The translations under genes and the position numbers were made by a program. Shown piece after piece: positions 13,613 to 27,200 of a stretch of DNA of 64,000 nucleotides. Position 1 is the stretch's first letter, and every line of letters begins with the position of its first letter. The notes beneath the pieces are model-generated. The model did not search any database and was not told where the DNA came from. It worked only from the letters and a program-made list of their open reading frames with translations. The stretch lies in NCBI GenBank assembly GCA_963575645.1, contig OY754465.1, positions 43,798,401 through 43,862,400 on the forward strand, in the 5' to 3' direction. This DNA comes from Xanthostigma xanthostigma (taxonomy: Eukaryota; Arthropoda; Insecta; Raphidioptera; Raphidiidae).

Positions 13613-14065
13613 AAGTCGTTGTGTCTGTGTGTCTCTTTGTATGAAATAATGGTTAACCTTAACTCCCCTGAAAAAAATCAGTTGTGTAACTTCACTAGCT
13701 TCGGTGACTGAGAGGGGCGAAAAGAGGCTCGAAATGGTTCGTGTAAATGTAGCAATGCTTTATGAGGTCGCACTATCTTGGTACACTGGTAGATACATAG
13801 ATAGTGCGTATAACATCTCTAGCTACGCGAATTTGTTCCTTCGCTTTGGACTTGAGACGAAATTTCACGCTAACATAATATACGATTTATAATTATAAAT
13901 TATTATAGAAAATATTGCTTTCACTTCGATTTGCGTATTATATTGCAGTAAGATTAAAGTAAAGCTATAACTCCCGTGCAAAAATGTCATTTTTAATCAG
14001 AAATCTAATAACATAAATAGTTCAAACTGGGAAAAAAAAATTCTTTTTGTGGTACCCCCTCTGTG

Positions 14066-14154
14066 GCAGTGTTGGATTTATAATAAGGCACTCTAGGCAC
14101 CGGCCTAGGGCGGCCGGTGCCTATAGAGTGCCTTATTATAAATCCAACACTGCC
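14066..14154. repeat. 89-bp palindromic MITE
   Basis: GGCAGTGTTGGATTTATAAT on one arm is answered by ATTATAAATCCAACACTGCC on the other, with a GC-rich centre. The terminus CAGTGTTGG resembles the hAT at 37827 (CAGTGTCGG), so it is probably a collapsed relative. Confidence 0.65.
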
Positions 14155-14355
14155 GACAGGATCGGATTTAGTATAAGTTTTGTTAATTTCGCGAACGGGC
14201 AACTCCTTCATACTTAGTTCCACAATGGACAACTCGGTTATTTGCCATCACGAAAGCTTGTTACGTTTTTGCGCGGCCTATACTCCGTTTATGTATAGTT
14301 TGGTATTTATACATAATTTAATAAAACTGTAATTCTTTGTATATATTATAACAAG

Positions 14356-14436
14356 GGAAAATAGTTCCACGTAAAATGCATACGAATTTTCCTTGGGCGC
14401 CCGGTCTATGTTGCATTTTATGTGGAACTATTTTCT
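14356..14436. repeat. Short inverted repeat
   Basis: GAAAATAGTTCCACGTAAAA and TTTTATGTGGAACTATTTTC are complementary arms flanking a GC-rich loop of about 30 bases. Confidence 0.6.
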
Positions 14437-15050
14437 GTAATGAATTATGAACAGTTGTTTTCAAATTATGTATAAGTAGCAGCTGGTAAAGGTAGGTAGA
14501 GTTGAAAATTTGCCTCCCCCCCCCTGGGATAAAATTGCCGCTACGCCTATGTCAATAACTAAATATTGGTTGCTTTTTCAATTAATTTTTTAATGATATG
14601 ACCAAGGTGAACTTTCATCCGTCAACGTTTTTCGGTGAGCTTTAAAATCATCTTTAGTATAGTTCTGCTGTTAATGGAAACAAAATTATGAGCCAATCTG
14701 TATGTGTGATAAAACGATATTTAGAAATATATGAGTTGTTAAAATGCTTTAAATGACTCGAAAACATCTGGAAATGAACATCATTAAGCGATGCTTTTGG
14801 AAGTCACTTACCTGTGACATTATCAGTTACCTGCTGCCTGCACTTTTAAATAGTTTGGCTAATTCATACCAAATTTACACTTGAAAACATTTTCGTTGGT
14901 CCTTCAAATAAATAATCGTTTTTGTTGTTCATTTTCGACTTACTGACTGCAGTTGATTTAATATTTATATCCCTACTCATTATTATTTGATTCAAACATA
15001 ATTCAAATTCTTATTGCAAACTTCACGAGTTTCAGTTTAATAAACCAAAC

Positions 15051-16140
15051 CAGTGGCAGAACAACCAAAATCTTAGGGTACTTCATAATTTTAGTATGAA
15101 GTATATTTTTCATATTTAATCAATATTTAATGTTAGGAAATAGGGTAATAGGTACTTCAATAAATAAAATTATCGACCAATTTTTCAGACAATATATTAA
15201 CAAAAAATATATAATTAATACATTAACGTTTCAATCCGGATTTGGACCTTCTTCAGAATTGATCTAAAAAATATAAAAAATAATTAAAATTTAAAATCTA
15301 ATTCGCTTTTTCTAGAATCTTTCAAAATTATTACTGATTATGAAAATAGTGAAAAAATAATAACAAACAATAAAACTTAATAAATTATTGTTTGTTATTA
15401 TTTTTTCACTATTTTCATAATCAGTAATAATTTTAAAAGATTCTAGAAAAAGCGAATTAGATTTTAAATATTAATTATTTTTTATATTTTTTAGATCAAT
15501 TCTGAAGAAGGTCCAAATCCGGATTGAAACGTTAATGTATTAATTATATATTTTTTGTTAGTATATTGTCTGAAAAATTGGTCGATAATTTTATTTATTG
15601 AAGAGTTCTAATCAGACGTTAATCAAAGATTTAAATAGGGTAATAGTTATACAATCAACGTAAGGATTTCACAGCCATTGGCAGACCATAAAACTCGTGT
15701 GTGTTCTGTGTGGCAGACTTTCTTGCGTTCAGGCGCTGTTCTGCACTCCAAGCAGAACATGAAGTGTCATCATCAGATACCCCCGGAGTATATCGTGCAA
15801 CTCCTGGCCCACAAGTTATAGCGTGTTATTTAAATTGGCTTTGAGCTGCATTTACCATCAGTACATTAGTACAAATATGCTGTCATATGCTCGAAGTGTT
15901 CACTGATTCTATCTGATTCAGTAAACACCTTTGAAGGCTTAGACTCTGCGGTACGTATGTCGTACATACACTTACATGATTGGAACACAGCTCATGGCAG
16001 TAGTGACTAGTGTTACAGTGTATATTGTAGTTTGTCGTCAACAGTGTTTGAAAAAGTTAATAATTAAAACATCATAAACATGGATGTGATTGATAATTAA
16101 TTTAATTACCCCTTCCCCCTTCATTCCTATCTCTGATCTC
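15051..16140. mobile_element. hAT family R1, copy 2, interrupted
   Basis: Begins CAGTGGCAGAACAACC and continues after 15646 with GGCAGACCATAAAACTCG and TTTCTTGCGTTCAGGCGC, shared with the other R1 copies. The foldback element 15152-15632 is inserted in it. The right end and duplication could not be fixed. Confidence 0.6.
15152..15632. mobile_element. Foldback element with 14-bp TSD and hammerhead-like motif
   Basis: Two nearly identical inverted arms of about 215 bp flank a very short centre. A 14-bp direct duplication (AAATAGGGTAATAG) brackets it at 15138-15151 and 15633-15646. Each arm carries CTGAAGA, then GGTCC-loop-GGATT, then GAAAC, the order of a hammerhead ribozyme core. Its 3' end also occurs alone at 42570-42615. 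The long duplication and 3' fragment suggest target-primed insertion, as for Penelope-like elements; this is inference. Confidence 0.65.
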
Positions 16141-18112
16141 AAGATGAAATTTTATTATTGTTTGCAATCGGGTGAATTTTTTTAGGAACAAACTACATAA
16201 TTCCTAAACTATCTGAAAATTATTGTCTTGCTTAGATAATTTTTACAAATTATAATTAGATGAAAGTTGAAGACGATGTCTTCGTATGGTTAAGGGTCAA
16301 AATAAGAGCGCCGCATGAAGACACCGGTCTTAAAACTTATCATCTAATAGAAGATTCTGGATCACAGTGAAGTTTTTTTTTTTTATTATTCATTAATTCG
16401 AGATGCGAGAACACGATCAGAACAAAGCGACATTTTTCGTCTATTTTCTATACTATTTTAAACAGAAATTAAAGGACAGCCGCCTTTTCTTCGGATGATA
16501 ATATGATAAAAAACGTTTTCTTTTGATCACCTTCTCTTATTTTAAAACCGATTACCAAGACTACCAATTGTAACACTATCTATCTTACATAAAATTTGTC
16601 ATTTTGTCAATACCTTGTTTATTTATTTATTGCTTATCTCAGAATTTCGTTTATTTCATGTTTTCTTTTAAACAATAACATGTAGCCATGACGGCCAAAA
16701 AATTAAAAAAAATATATAAAAAATCGTAACACTAGTAATTACAGAACGCATTATTACAATGACATTTCAATTTGTCAAAAAACAATAACAATTGAATAGT
16801 AAATTTTTGATACAACAGAAAAGAAAAATCGAAATTAAATATTAGTTCAAAATTAGTAGTTGGTTTGCTGAATCAATGATTACAATTATCTGATCATCAT
16901 GCAAGACAAAGTTAAAATTGTAAAATAAACTGAATATGTCAGAGGTATGATTATCCAGTTATTGAATATGTGTTTAAATCATTGTTGCGTTTTTAAAGAA
17001 CGATTCGGGATATGTCAAATGCGATTTATTTCTATTTAACCTAAAAAATGGTTTTTAACTGTTTTTAAAAGCTTGTGTATAAAAATAAATATAAAGTTTG
17101 TTTATAAACAAATATCAAAATAACATTTGCAAAATTAATTAATATATTTTTTTTATACATCTTTCAACCCTCCAAATAATTTCTGTTAATATTTAAAAAT
17201 ATTTTTTAAAAACAAAACTGAATTACTTTCGTCGTGTGATACAGAAGTGATACAAAAGACACTGCAGAATGAAAAAAAATTTTTTTTTTTTGATAATTTA
17301 TTAGGGCTTATTTTCAAATTGATTAAAAACTGTTTAAATTTCGCATAATTAACTCTAATCAAGTATACCGTTTCCTACTATTTATTTTTATTAATTCTAT
17401 AAGTAGTCAAAAAATTTAAGAATTGCTCTCAAAAACAAGAAATTTCAAAGAAAAACCAACTTTAAAACTTTCACGATAACTGGTCAGTAACACCAAACAT
17501 TTTTGAATCTATATTGCAGAATTATTAAAATGTCTAACGACGCTTTCTAGAAACAGGCATCTCTCCAAAGAAATTTCCCTCAGGTGAAACATTGACAATG
17601 TAGTTAGTATCCCAATGTTATAAATGGAAATTAGCATTCCCAGGAACCCGATCTCGTACTAGCCACTTCGTGTACCTATACTGGCTGCGGCAGAGTTTTT
17701 ATTACACACATAGACCTCAGTTGTTGAGCATCCATAATCTGCAATCCACCTATCCAAAGAAAGTTGAACTAGAGTTGCAATGAACTGTAGGAATATTCGA
17801 CACCAAACTGAATATTCCTGCCCTTCCAAGTTGGGCAGGAAATCCTCTTTTATGTAAACTACATTACCTATATAAATTTCTATATTTTGACGAGGAAATG
17901 AAATAAATGCTGAATAATAGTTAAGTATACATTTTTGGGTCTAAATAGCTGAGCTAGAATCAATTCGTATTGAAAGAAAGCGCACTAATTGCCGACCACA
18001 AAATCCAAATAGACAAATTTAACTGATTTTTTTTCGCAATAACCAGCAGCATATCAGTAATAATTGCGTCCTGTTGTGGAGCTTGTATTTTAATCTATTT
18101 TCTTTACTCCAG
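16141..18112. other. AT-rich 5' region of the coiled-coil gene
   Basis: Probably holds the promoter and first exon(s) of the coiled-coil gene. Three phase-0 ATG/donor candidates lie at 16260, about 16901 and 16936. No TATA box can be singled out in such AT-rich DNA. Confidence 0.35.
16936..16944 (+). CDS. Candidate start exon of the coiled-coil gene (unconfirmed)
   Basis: Exon A has no in-frame ATG, so the start must lie upstream. Here ATG TCA GAG is followed by a consensus donor (GAG|GTATGA) in phase 0, matching exon A and giving a protein beginning MSE-EIDNRLKK. Two other phase-0 candidates are the ATG at 16260 (donor at 16284) and the ATG of an ATGCAAGAC string near 16901 (donor about 20 bases on). 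Sequence alone cannot choose between them. Confidence 0.25.
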
Positions 18113-18247
18113 GAGATAGACAATCGATTAAAAAAACTTGAAAATGAAATACACGTCTTGCTATGGCTCCATAATGATGGCGATCAACCTAATAGTGCAC
18201 AAGTCAAAAATAGCACAGAAGTTTTTACAAAAAAGTCTGACACAAAT
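18113..18247 (+). CDS. Coiled-coil gene, exon A
   Basis: The exon follows a pyrimidine-rich acceptor (TTTACTCCAG) and ends at AAT|GTAGGT. It holds 45 codons, phase 0 at both ends. It begins EIDNRLKKLENEIHVLLWLH, a short amphipathic helix, and then becomes polar (Asn, Ser, Thr, Lys). A donor four bases later is possible, but only the chosen one keeps frame with exon B. Confidence 0.65.
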
Positions 18248-21200
18248 GTAGGTACCTGATATATATATAGTATTACAAAAATGCTTCTTCAATCTGTAAT
18301 TATAGTCAGGGCCGAATTCAGGTTCCAATAATTGAGCAACTGCTTGAACACCAAGCGATAAAGATCATTAGGGTTTCTCACGAGACGAAGCGAAACAGAA
18401 TTTTTTTAAATATTGTCACGGTCTAGTTGGCAAAAAAATTAGATAAAAAAATAATAATTAAAAAAAAATTTTATAGCAATGTGGAAAAAAAAGTAAAAAA
18501 TAATCTTTATATTTTAAAATTATTTTTTATTTATTTATAAAAATTATTGTATAGTCATGGGTTCTTAATACGTGTGACAAAGGATCCCGCACAAGCCTTA
18601 TGGGGTTTGCTTCTCGATTAAATTGATCGAAAATGGTTTTATTTTATAGTTTAATAAGAAAAAGTGTCCATGGCCACATAATAGCCTAAAAATCAATAGA
18701 TTTTTAGCTACAGATATGTTTAGCGAGATTTTAGATATAGGGATTAGTGATGTGCCGGATATCCGTATCCGGATTGAAATTGAATTCACAATCTTAGGCT
18801 ATGTGCTCATGGACACTTTTTCTCAGTGATCTTTAAACTATAAAATAAAACCATTTTCGATCAATTTAACCGAGAACCAAATCCCAAGTGGGTTAAAATT
18901 AAATTGAGATTCCATCAATGCATACATGGAGGTGAAGTTAATAAAAAAGTGTTAAAAAGGATCGTATGACTTTTATTCATGTCCATCTCGTCTCGTCTCA
19001 TTTCATTAATAGTCGTCTCTTTCAGAAAGAAAGCTAACAATTTTGAAACAAAAAATCTTTTAAGAAAAATTTGTCTTCAAAGAAAGGTTAAGAGCACTGT
19101 TAGTTCCGTTGCACACATTTGCAAAAAAAATAGTTTTTGACATCAATACAATTAATAAATCAAATCTTACTTAGTCTATACCAACAATTTATATAGAAAT
19201 GTTTTTCAATTTGTTTGTTCCGTGTTAATTCAAAAACTACTGAGCTTATTTAATCGGTTTTTCATTGCTGTTAGAGTATAGGATAAGATAAAGGCGTACT
19301 TTCATAAGGGGGTTGGTCAAAAAGATCTTTGATGCGAACGAAGCCGCAGCCAAGGTTAGTGTTTAATATGGCCTGATAATTGTTTCCTGATTTTCTTGGC
19401 AAAAGAAGCTCTGTAGTCTGTAGTATATCGAAATTTATTCCGCAGATTTTATATCTAAGTTAATTAATTTAAATATTGTTTTTACAGTGTAAGTGTTCAT
19501 CAAAATCCACAGCGGACACCTATTATTCAACATTGAGAGAAATCGAACAAAGACGTGCGTCGTCGGCGCCATGTCCACCTCCCACATGCAAACCCTGCGC
19601 ATCATGTCAACCCTGCCTACCATGTAAACCCATTTCACCGTGTCCTTCCAGAAAACCGTGTCTTGATAAAAACTGTCCCGGAAAACCAGTGCGTCGCAAG
19701 TGTTCCTGTTCGCCTAAAAGGAAAAATCCTAGCCTGGTTGCCATCAACGCATGCTTGGACAATATCAAAGATAATTTAGAAAAAGGCAAATTCATTTTTT
19801 TATGTTTTTCTCAAGAATCCGATTATAAGAACTATTTGCAGCTTTTCTGTTTTTTCATGAGTTTAAACTCTAGAGATATAAGTAACTAGAGTACGCTAGG
19901 TCGTATGTTTGCCATAAGTGAAAATGCCCTCAGTTAAAAGAGAGAACGCTGCAGAAACTCAGCGATTTGTTTACTCAATTCAGAATTTTTTAAATCACTG
20001 GTTACCATAGAGATATGAAACTTCTCTCTCTTAATTGCAGACACTGTCACTGCTCTCTCGTAATATATGTATGGTTTAAACCAGTGATTCCCAAAGTGGT
20101 CTATATCGACCCCCAGGGATCGACGACAACTTGCAAGGGGTCCATGTCAGCGGGAAAAAAAATTGGGGGTCCATGAAATGAAAATGGGGGTCAACGATAG
20201 TGAATCTCCTAACAAAAAAAGAAACAAACTGGACATCGTTAACCGAAGAGATTTAAGATTAAATCTAACTAAATTGATGCCAAATGTTGAAAATTTATTA
20301 TTAAAGCATCAGGTTCATCCCTCAAACTAAAAGCATTTATTTTTTGCTTAGTTATTTTATGTAACAGAAAGTAAATTTTAATTTGATTCGTTTAATTTGA
20401 ATCTAATTAATAAATGTATAAAACTAAACATTTCACACTACATTTCACTACCGTTATAAATTTAAATCGTACAAAGTGAGTAGCACTATACCGGTTGTCA
20501 AAAATACATTTGAAATTAATGAATTTGCAAAAAATCAATATTAGATAAGCAGGGGGTCTACCCAAAACCGAAAAACATGGCAAGTGGTCTACGAGACAAA
20601 ATAGTTTGGGGACCTCTGGTTTAAACTTTAAACCAATGAATTAATCCTATAAGTGGCGGCTCCTGAACATTTTAAATGAGTGTTTTGCAGATTTAACCGA
20701 ACGTTCCTCTTAAACAGGGCTAGAAATGAGGGAAGGGGGAGAAGTGAAGTGTATTAAAAAAACATTTCACGTTAATTAAAATATGAATCACATCCATGTT
20801 TATTGTTTATGATGTTTTAATTATTTACTTTTTTCAAACACTGTTGGCAAACTACAAATACGACATACATTGGAGCACTACTGCAATAAGCCGAGTGTCG
20901 TGTATAATATGGCGGTACGTTTGTATGATAACCAACGCAACATACCGACGAATCAAATGTGATGACTGAATCATATGGTTAACACTTTTAGCATATGACA
21001 GTGATAGATGCTTTTATTTATACTAAGGGGTTGACGGAAACTGCAGTACAGAGTCGATCTATATAACACGCTATAACTTGCTGGTCAGGAGTTGCACGGT
21101 GTTCACCGGGGGTATCTGATAATGACGTTTCATGTTCTGCTTGGAGTGCAGAATAGCGTCCGAACGCAAGAAAGTCTGCCACACAGGACACACGAAAGTT

Positions 21201-24200
21201 TTGTGACTGTTATGCCGGCACTTCACATGGCTATTTGTATTTGGCATATTTGGCAAACAATTACCATGTGTGGACAGTCTATTTGACAAAGTGTTGTCCT
21301 TATTTGCCTATTTGACAAATAAGGCCAATAACAAATACGCGTTACCGTGCGCTTGTCGGTTTTTCGAGGCACATCAAATGAGTCATATAGGCAAATACGC
21401 ATATAAACCGTCCACACAATGGCCATCTTCAGAAGCGCACGCGCCGTGAACCTGTACGGACGTGCAGTATTTTTGTGTCTGTGCTGTGAGCGAGAACTGG
21501 AACGATTACTATTGAAAATGAATTGGGACAATGAAACAGTGCTAAAATTCCAGGAATTTTGAACCTTGCGTTCTGCTGTCAAATGTTTGTGTGTTTGTTA
21601 TTTGACTGCTATGTGTGGATGGTAGTATTTGCCTCTATTTGCATGTTTGCCTTGAACGTAATATATTTTGCCAAATACAACAAACACCCAATAGCGAACA
21701 CAAATAGCCATGTGAAGTGCAACCATTAAACTATATAGCGTTGGTTCTGTAACTATCACACTATTTCCTAATGTTAAATAATGGTTAAATATGGACAATA
21801 TAATTCTATCTAAAATTATGAATTATCTAAGATTTTGGTTGTTTTGCAGCTCTGCAGCACTCATAGATAATCTGCCATTGAATCATATTATTGAATATTA
21901 AAAATTGTGTACTTTTTAATACAGGATCTGAAGCTATTAAAAATGCATCTTTTCGAATGGCCGAGGATACTACTTGTCCGGCGAAAAAAATAAAAAACTG
22001 TATGTGCGACGAACTGGAAAAATTGGCGCGACAATTGAAAAATGAAAGAGATAAAAGAAAAGAGACGGAAAATCTTGTCTTGACACTTCGTACGACTCTT
22101 GCTTTGAACAAGAAACAGATCGAAGATATGATGAGAAGGAAAAGGATAGCGCTGGATGTTGCTAAGACGTTGAGAGACAAGTATGAGAACCTCAAAAAGG
22201 CCCGCGAGGAGATGTTGGAAAGACTCGACAGTTTTAAGAAAGAAAATGCTGCGTTATCGAGGAAACTTCTCGCAGAGGTCAAAAATCGTGAATGTTCCTG
22301 TAAGGAAGACAAGAAGAGATTGATGGAGCAAATGAAAATGTACACCGATGAACAGGTACGGCGGTGTAGATAGAATTTTGCTCTAAGAGGGGTGGGGTCC
22401 GACAAAAATTATGATAATATGTAGAAAAACCCAATAAAATTTTAAGGTAGTACCTCCACGACTGTTAAAAAGTTTACGCTTAATACCCCCCACAGTATGA
22501 GGTAGCTTTTCAATCCAAGTACTGACAGTCGAGCTACGATTTTTCAAATCTAAGATATGGCGATTTGAAAAAAAAGCAAATTTGAACTTTTCCGACCGCT
22601 TTGTTTACTTCTTCTCGTCCTGTTACCAACACACTTTAAAAACACAGACAAAGTTTTCGAAAGATCAGAGAATCGCAAGCACCGCTTGGAAGTACGAAAG
22701 AAATTGAATATCAGCCACTGAAAGCTGAAACTTTTTCCGGCAAAATTTTTACGATTTTTTCTCTCAAAGTTGCATTAGTTTTAAAAGTTACTGATGACGT
22801 TTGACATCATAAAAGTTGATTCCATAATTGTTTCGGCCAATATTATAAAAATGCCTTTTTTAAGAACGAAATACAAAGAAATCTAACTACAGTTGAGTCT
22901 AGTTTTGAACAGATGCATAAAATCGTTTATGTCCTTCTAAATATTTCTGCCAGATTTTTTGAACTTAATTTTGTGTATCTATGAAATTGTATAAAACGTT
23001 TCATTTCTTTGAAATCGATGCGACCACTTAACTAATAATAAATAAAAGCTCAGCGGTAGATATATTTTTCGCAAAAAAGAAAAAAGACCAAAGTGACTTG
23101 GTCACATGTTTCGAAGCTTCCTGCCACACAAGCATATTGCAAGCGCCGAGTCGTCAATGTTAATTAGGTACTATAACAGTACATTTTATGTTTATATACA
23201 CTCGCAAAAAACAATGTGGTTCCATTGGGGTTCCGTGCTATTAATTCAAGTTTTCGAGATTTTTTATGAATTAGCTTGAGCTTAAGATTTCAAAATTAGT
23301 ATATTAGATACGATTTCAAAATAACCATTTGATTTTTAAATATTTAATATGTCCTAAAATTTAATGTTATTATGAATACGAAAAAAAATTATAAAAAACT
23401 GTGATATAATTAAAGATAAAATTCTTGTAAGACAATTATGTATGTTTCTACAGCTGACGTTGAGAGAAGAAAATATAAAGCAACTTCAAGAATCGAATAA
23501 AAAACTGACAAGTGAGCTACAGGCAAATAAAGATCAGTTAGCCGCGATGGAAAATAAGTACGGATCAGCAATTAAAGAGTCGAATGATATCAAGGAACAA
23601 GTGAAACAATTGGAAAGACAAAATCATTGTTTGATTCACCAGTTGGCCGTAAATATGCAATTTTTCAATGATTATTTACAAAAAATACAACAAAAAACGC
23701 GATTACGCGACTAAATTTAATTGATTGTTTTGATTATTTAACATTTTCTTAGAGCTTAAGAACAGTCAAGCTCGTAGATTTTCCGTTGTTTACGTGGCTC
23801 GCCCATTACAAACCCCTAATTTCCGGATTCTGATTCGAGAACTTGTCAAATTATTAATTGGATTTTCAATTAATTATTATTGAAAATAGACATTCAAATA
23901 GCTTGACGTTTTTGCTAATTACTTAGCTTGACAATCAAACTTCTTAAAAATTTCAAAGTACGTGATATTACTTGATTATGAACCGATTAATTAATTATTT
24001 ACGAAAAATCACGAATCATTTCCCTAAGTTTATGTATGTATTAATTAATGAAAAAAAGATGCAAAATTCCCTGAGCTGGAAAATTGATTTTATTATTTTA
24101 TTTAGAAAAATATATTACGTCAATATGAGCTTGATAATAATTGACATAATATAATACTTGACTAATGCTTTGGTACTTAATATATAACTACTTCCGGCTG

Positions 24201-27169
24201 AGGGCCCGTGGCATTTTGCCGACTTGCCACCCTGTGGTTACGCCACTGCATATAAGTACCTAAATTTGAGGGTATCCATGCATTTTCGCTTCAACGTATC
24301 TCGGTGCGTCAAATTGCACGAAGCCTTGTAACCGCCCTATGCAGTAATATGCATCGTGCAGGGTAAATAGAAATAGCTATGTTAAAAGACATGTAAACCA
24401 TTAGAAGTGTTGTGAAGTATAGCACAACGAGCCACAATAAAACGTAAAATGATTACTGAACTTAAAAAAAAAAACTGTTTAGCACAATCGACGGTGTTAT
24501 GAACAACTGACAACCGACCATGAGCAGCTATCAGCCGCAGCTCAAAAAATGAAATTAGATTTGAAATCTGCTGAAGAACAGTTGTGTCATTGCAAAAGAG
24601 AAGCTTCTAAAAGTGACGATCTGAAGAATTTACTCGACGAAAGAACTTCGCAATACGACGAACTGCAAAGTCGGTGTGATGAATTGGAGCGAAAACTCAA
24701 AGAAGCTCAATTCGAAGATGAGAAGAGGTTAGCTATTGGGATGAGCACGTTTTTAAACAAATGCGCATGCGTCGTCAGTTTGCTGACGGTTTGGGATAGT
24801 AGATATAACACTTGTGCCGCGTGATGTCACCCGCGCCTAGGAAAACTGTTAAATTTAAAGTTAGATTAGTCAAAAAATGAGTTTCATGAGAAAAATAAAT
24901 AAAAGTATACAAAAAATATGAGCAATAGAGCATTAATAAAAAAGGTTCCATGAAGCAAAAAATTTATAGGCCAATTATTTAAACAATTTCTGTTGTTTTT
25001 AATGAAGACGGTTTTAGCTTCACTTTTTAGGCGCGAATAGCGTAAGCTAAAGCACCTATATATTGTACTCGCTTTGTCTGTGAATCTGTATGTCACGCTT
25101 TTCTGTGTCACGTGTACAGCTCAAACGCCTCAACCGATTTTAAAAAAATTTCTTTTGTTCGATTCGTCTCCGGGTAACTTAGTCCGATTTTTTAAAAATA
25201 AATTTAAAAAAATGATTTCCACAAAACTTTATTCTTTCAAGTGTTAAGATGACACCATAATTTCTGAGAAACATATTTTCATGCTCTCTGACAAATAGCA
25301 CACATGCTTGAATAAAGAGTTAAGGTACTGTAAGAATATCATTATTTTTAAATAAAGGTTTACATGCAGCCACATAATTTGATGCTGTTATTATTCTTAC
25401 AATCTTTTTTTGTAACAAAAATATAGAGTTCAGACCCGCAAACGATCCACCCCAAAATATAATGCCATAACTACATACGGATTGAAAATAGCCGTAGTAC
25501 ATATGCATTAAGACTGACTGGTTTACCAGCGGTCTACATTTTCTGAACATGTAAACTATTTGACTTAATTTATTGTACTTATTATTAATATGATCGTTCC
25601 AGTTTAGATTACTAGTAATATGAATGCCCAAAAATTTTGTAGTCAGAAGGTTCAATACTATTTTTGTCTAACAGTACTTTAATTTGCCAATCGTGAGAGT
25701 AACTAGATGAATGAAAATCTAACCGAACTGTTTTTTCAGTGTTTAAGACCAGACCGTTAAAACTACACCATTCCTATTGCTCATATTTTTTTGAAGACTT
25801 GGATCTATTTTTCTCATGACTCACTTCTTGACTAGGTTAAGTTTGCAGTTGGACACCGTTGTTGTTTCTAAAATTCTTTCGCCATTAATTTTGTAATAAT
25901 CTCTTTTAGATAACGTATTAGTCGTTGTTTCAATATAAAGTCGATCTTATGATAAATGAATTCTTATTTCCTGTGAATTTTTTACTTACACTTTTCCAAA
26001 AGTGTTGGTAAATCGTATTGAAACGGTTGCAATCTATATTGTTTAAGTGTCGAATCAATATTGTTAGATAAATATCGTTTCGACAGAAGAAAGTCTTAAT
26101 TCCTTGCGATGGCACAACTCATAGGTTTTAACGATTATTTATTTTTTATTAGATGTCAGGCAGTTGACGCAGAACTAAAGAAGTTTACCGATATCATGAA
26201 AGAAAAAGAATCTATACTCAAAGAAGAAAAAGAACAAATGAAAAAGTTAGTCGAAGACCTTAACAGAGCTGTTGAAATCCACAAAAAGAAGTAAACCAAA
26301 TCTTTTTTATTTATCACTGTCATAAAAAAATGATAACTGCCAAAAAAGCGGGGCAAACAGTTTATAGTAATTTTGTGTTTTATAAAATCGTTATCACCTT
26401 ATTTTTTAGAATCGATGAACTTATGAAAATTAATAAGCAACAAGAACTGAAATTAAAATCATACGCAGCCGACGCAGATTCTAAGGTACTTATTATTATC
26501 AATTTTTTGAAAGCGAAACCGTGTAAATCGGGGGATAAGTGTAGTTTATAAATAGGTGAACGGTACTATCTAGGCCAGCAACACTTCGACCGGCCATGAT
26601 CGCGTGGGCTTAGTCTGACTATGTATGAAAAATCCAATATACGCCTTTAACAATATTCAAGTTATAATCCAACGCATACACAAAGTAAGTGTCATGCGCT
26701 GTCATCTAACGAAATACTAGTAACTAAATTTCGCCCTGTTATCTAGACGTCGCTTTCTACTAAAGCAATGTTTAATCCAATGATCACAAACGTAACGTTC
26801 TCCCATAAAACTCCATTTCATGAAAGTGTCGTCCAACCAAACTCGCCATTAGATGTTTCACATCAAAAACGTTAAATTTTCGTGTTCTATACCGCCTTTC
26901 TACTTAATTTATTTTGACATATTTATAAGGACAAGAGAGTTCGTTCAGTTGAAGCTGAAAATGAAACTATGAAATGCAAGTGTCAACAGTACGAAGGCAA
27001 AATATGTGATCTGACACGTTGTCTGAAAAATACTGAAGATAAGAGTGCTGAAATAGCTCAACGGATTCCGTAAGCTACAATTTCTAACCACAATACTAGT
27101 CCATTGAAATGTTACTTTTTTTGGGATAAAATTATACCTACATTTGTCAGAGGACGCAATTTTATTTTT

Positions 27170-27200
<31 letters not shown>

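Larger units (their letters stand above)
13613..15050. other. Non-coding stretch with two palindromes
   Basis: Contains a near-perfect palindrome at 14066-14154 and a second inverted repeat at 14356-14436. No gene is supported. Confidence 0.45.

Noticed and set aside
21223-21798. Minus-strand open frames of 119 and 66 codons
   Set aside because: Lie in the nested MITE and the R1 hAT copy; no transposase motif.
23649-23714. Gene end at the TAA after exon D
   Set aside because: Splicing at GCC|GTAAAT keeps phase with exon E and continues the coiled coil; kept only as a possible truncated form.
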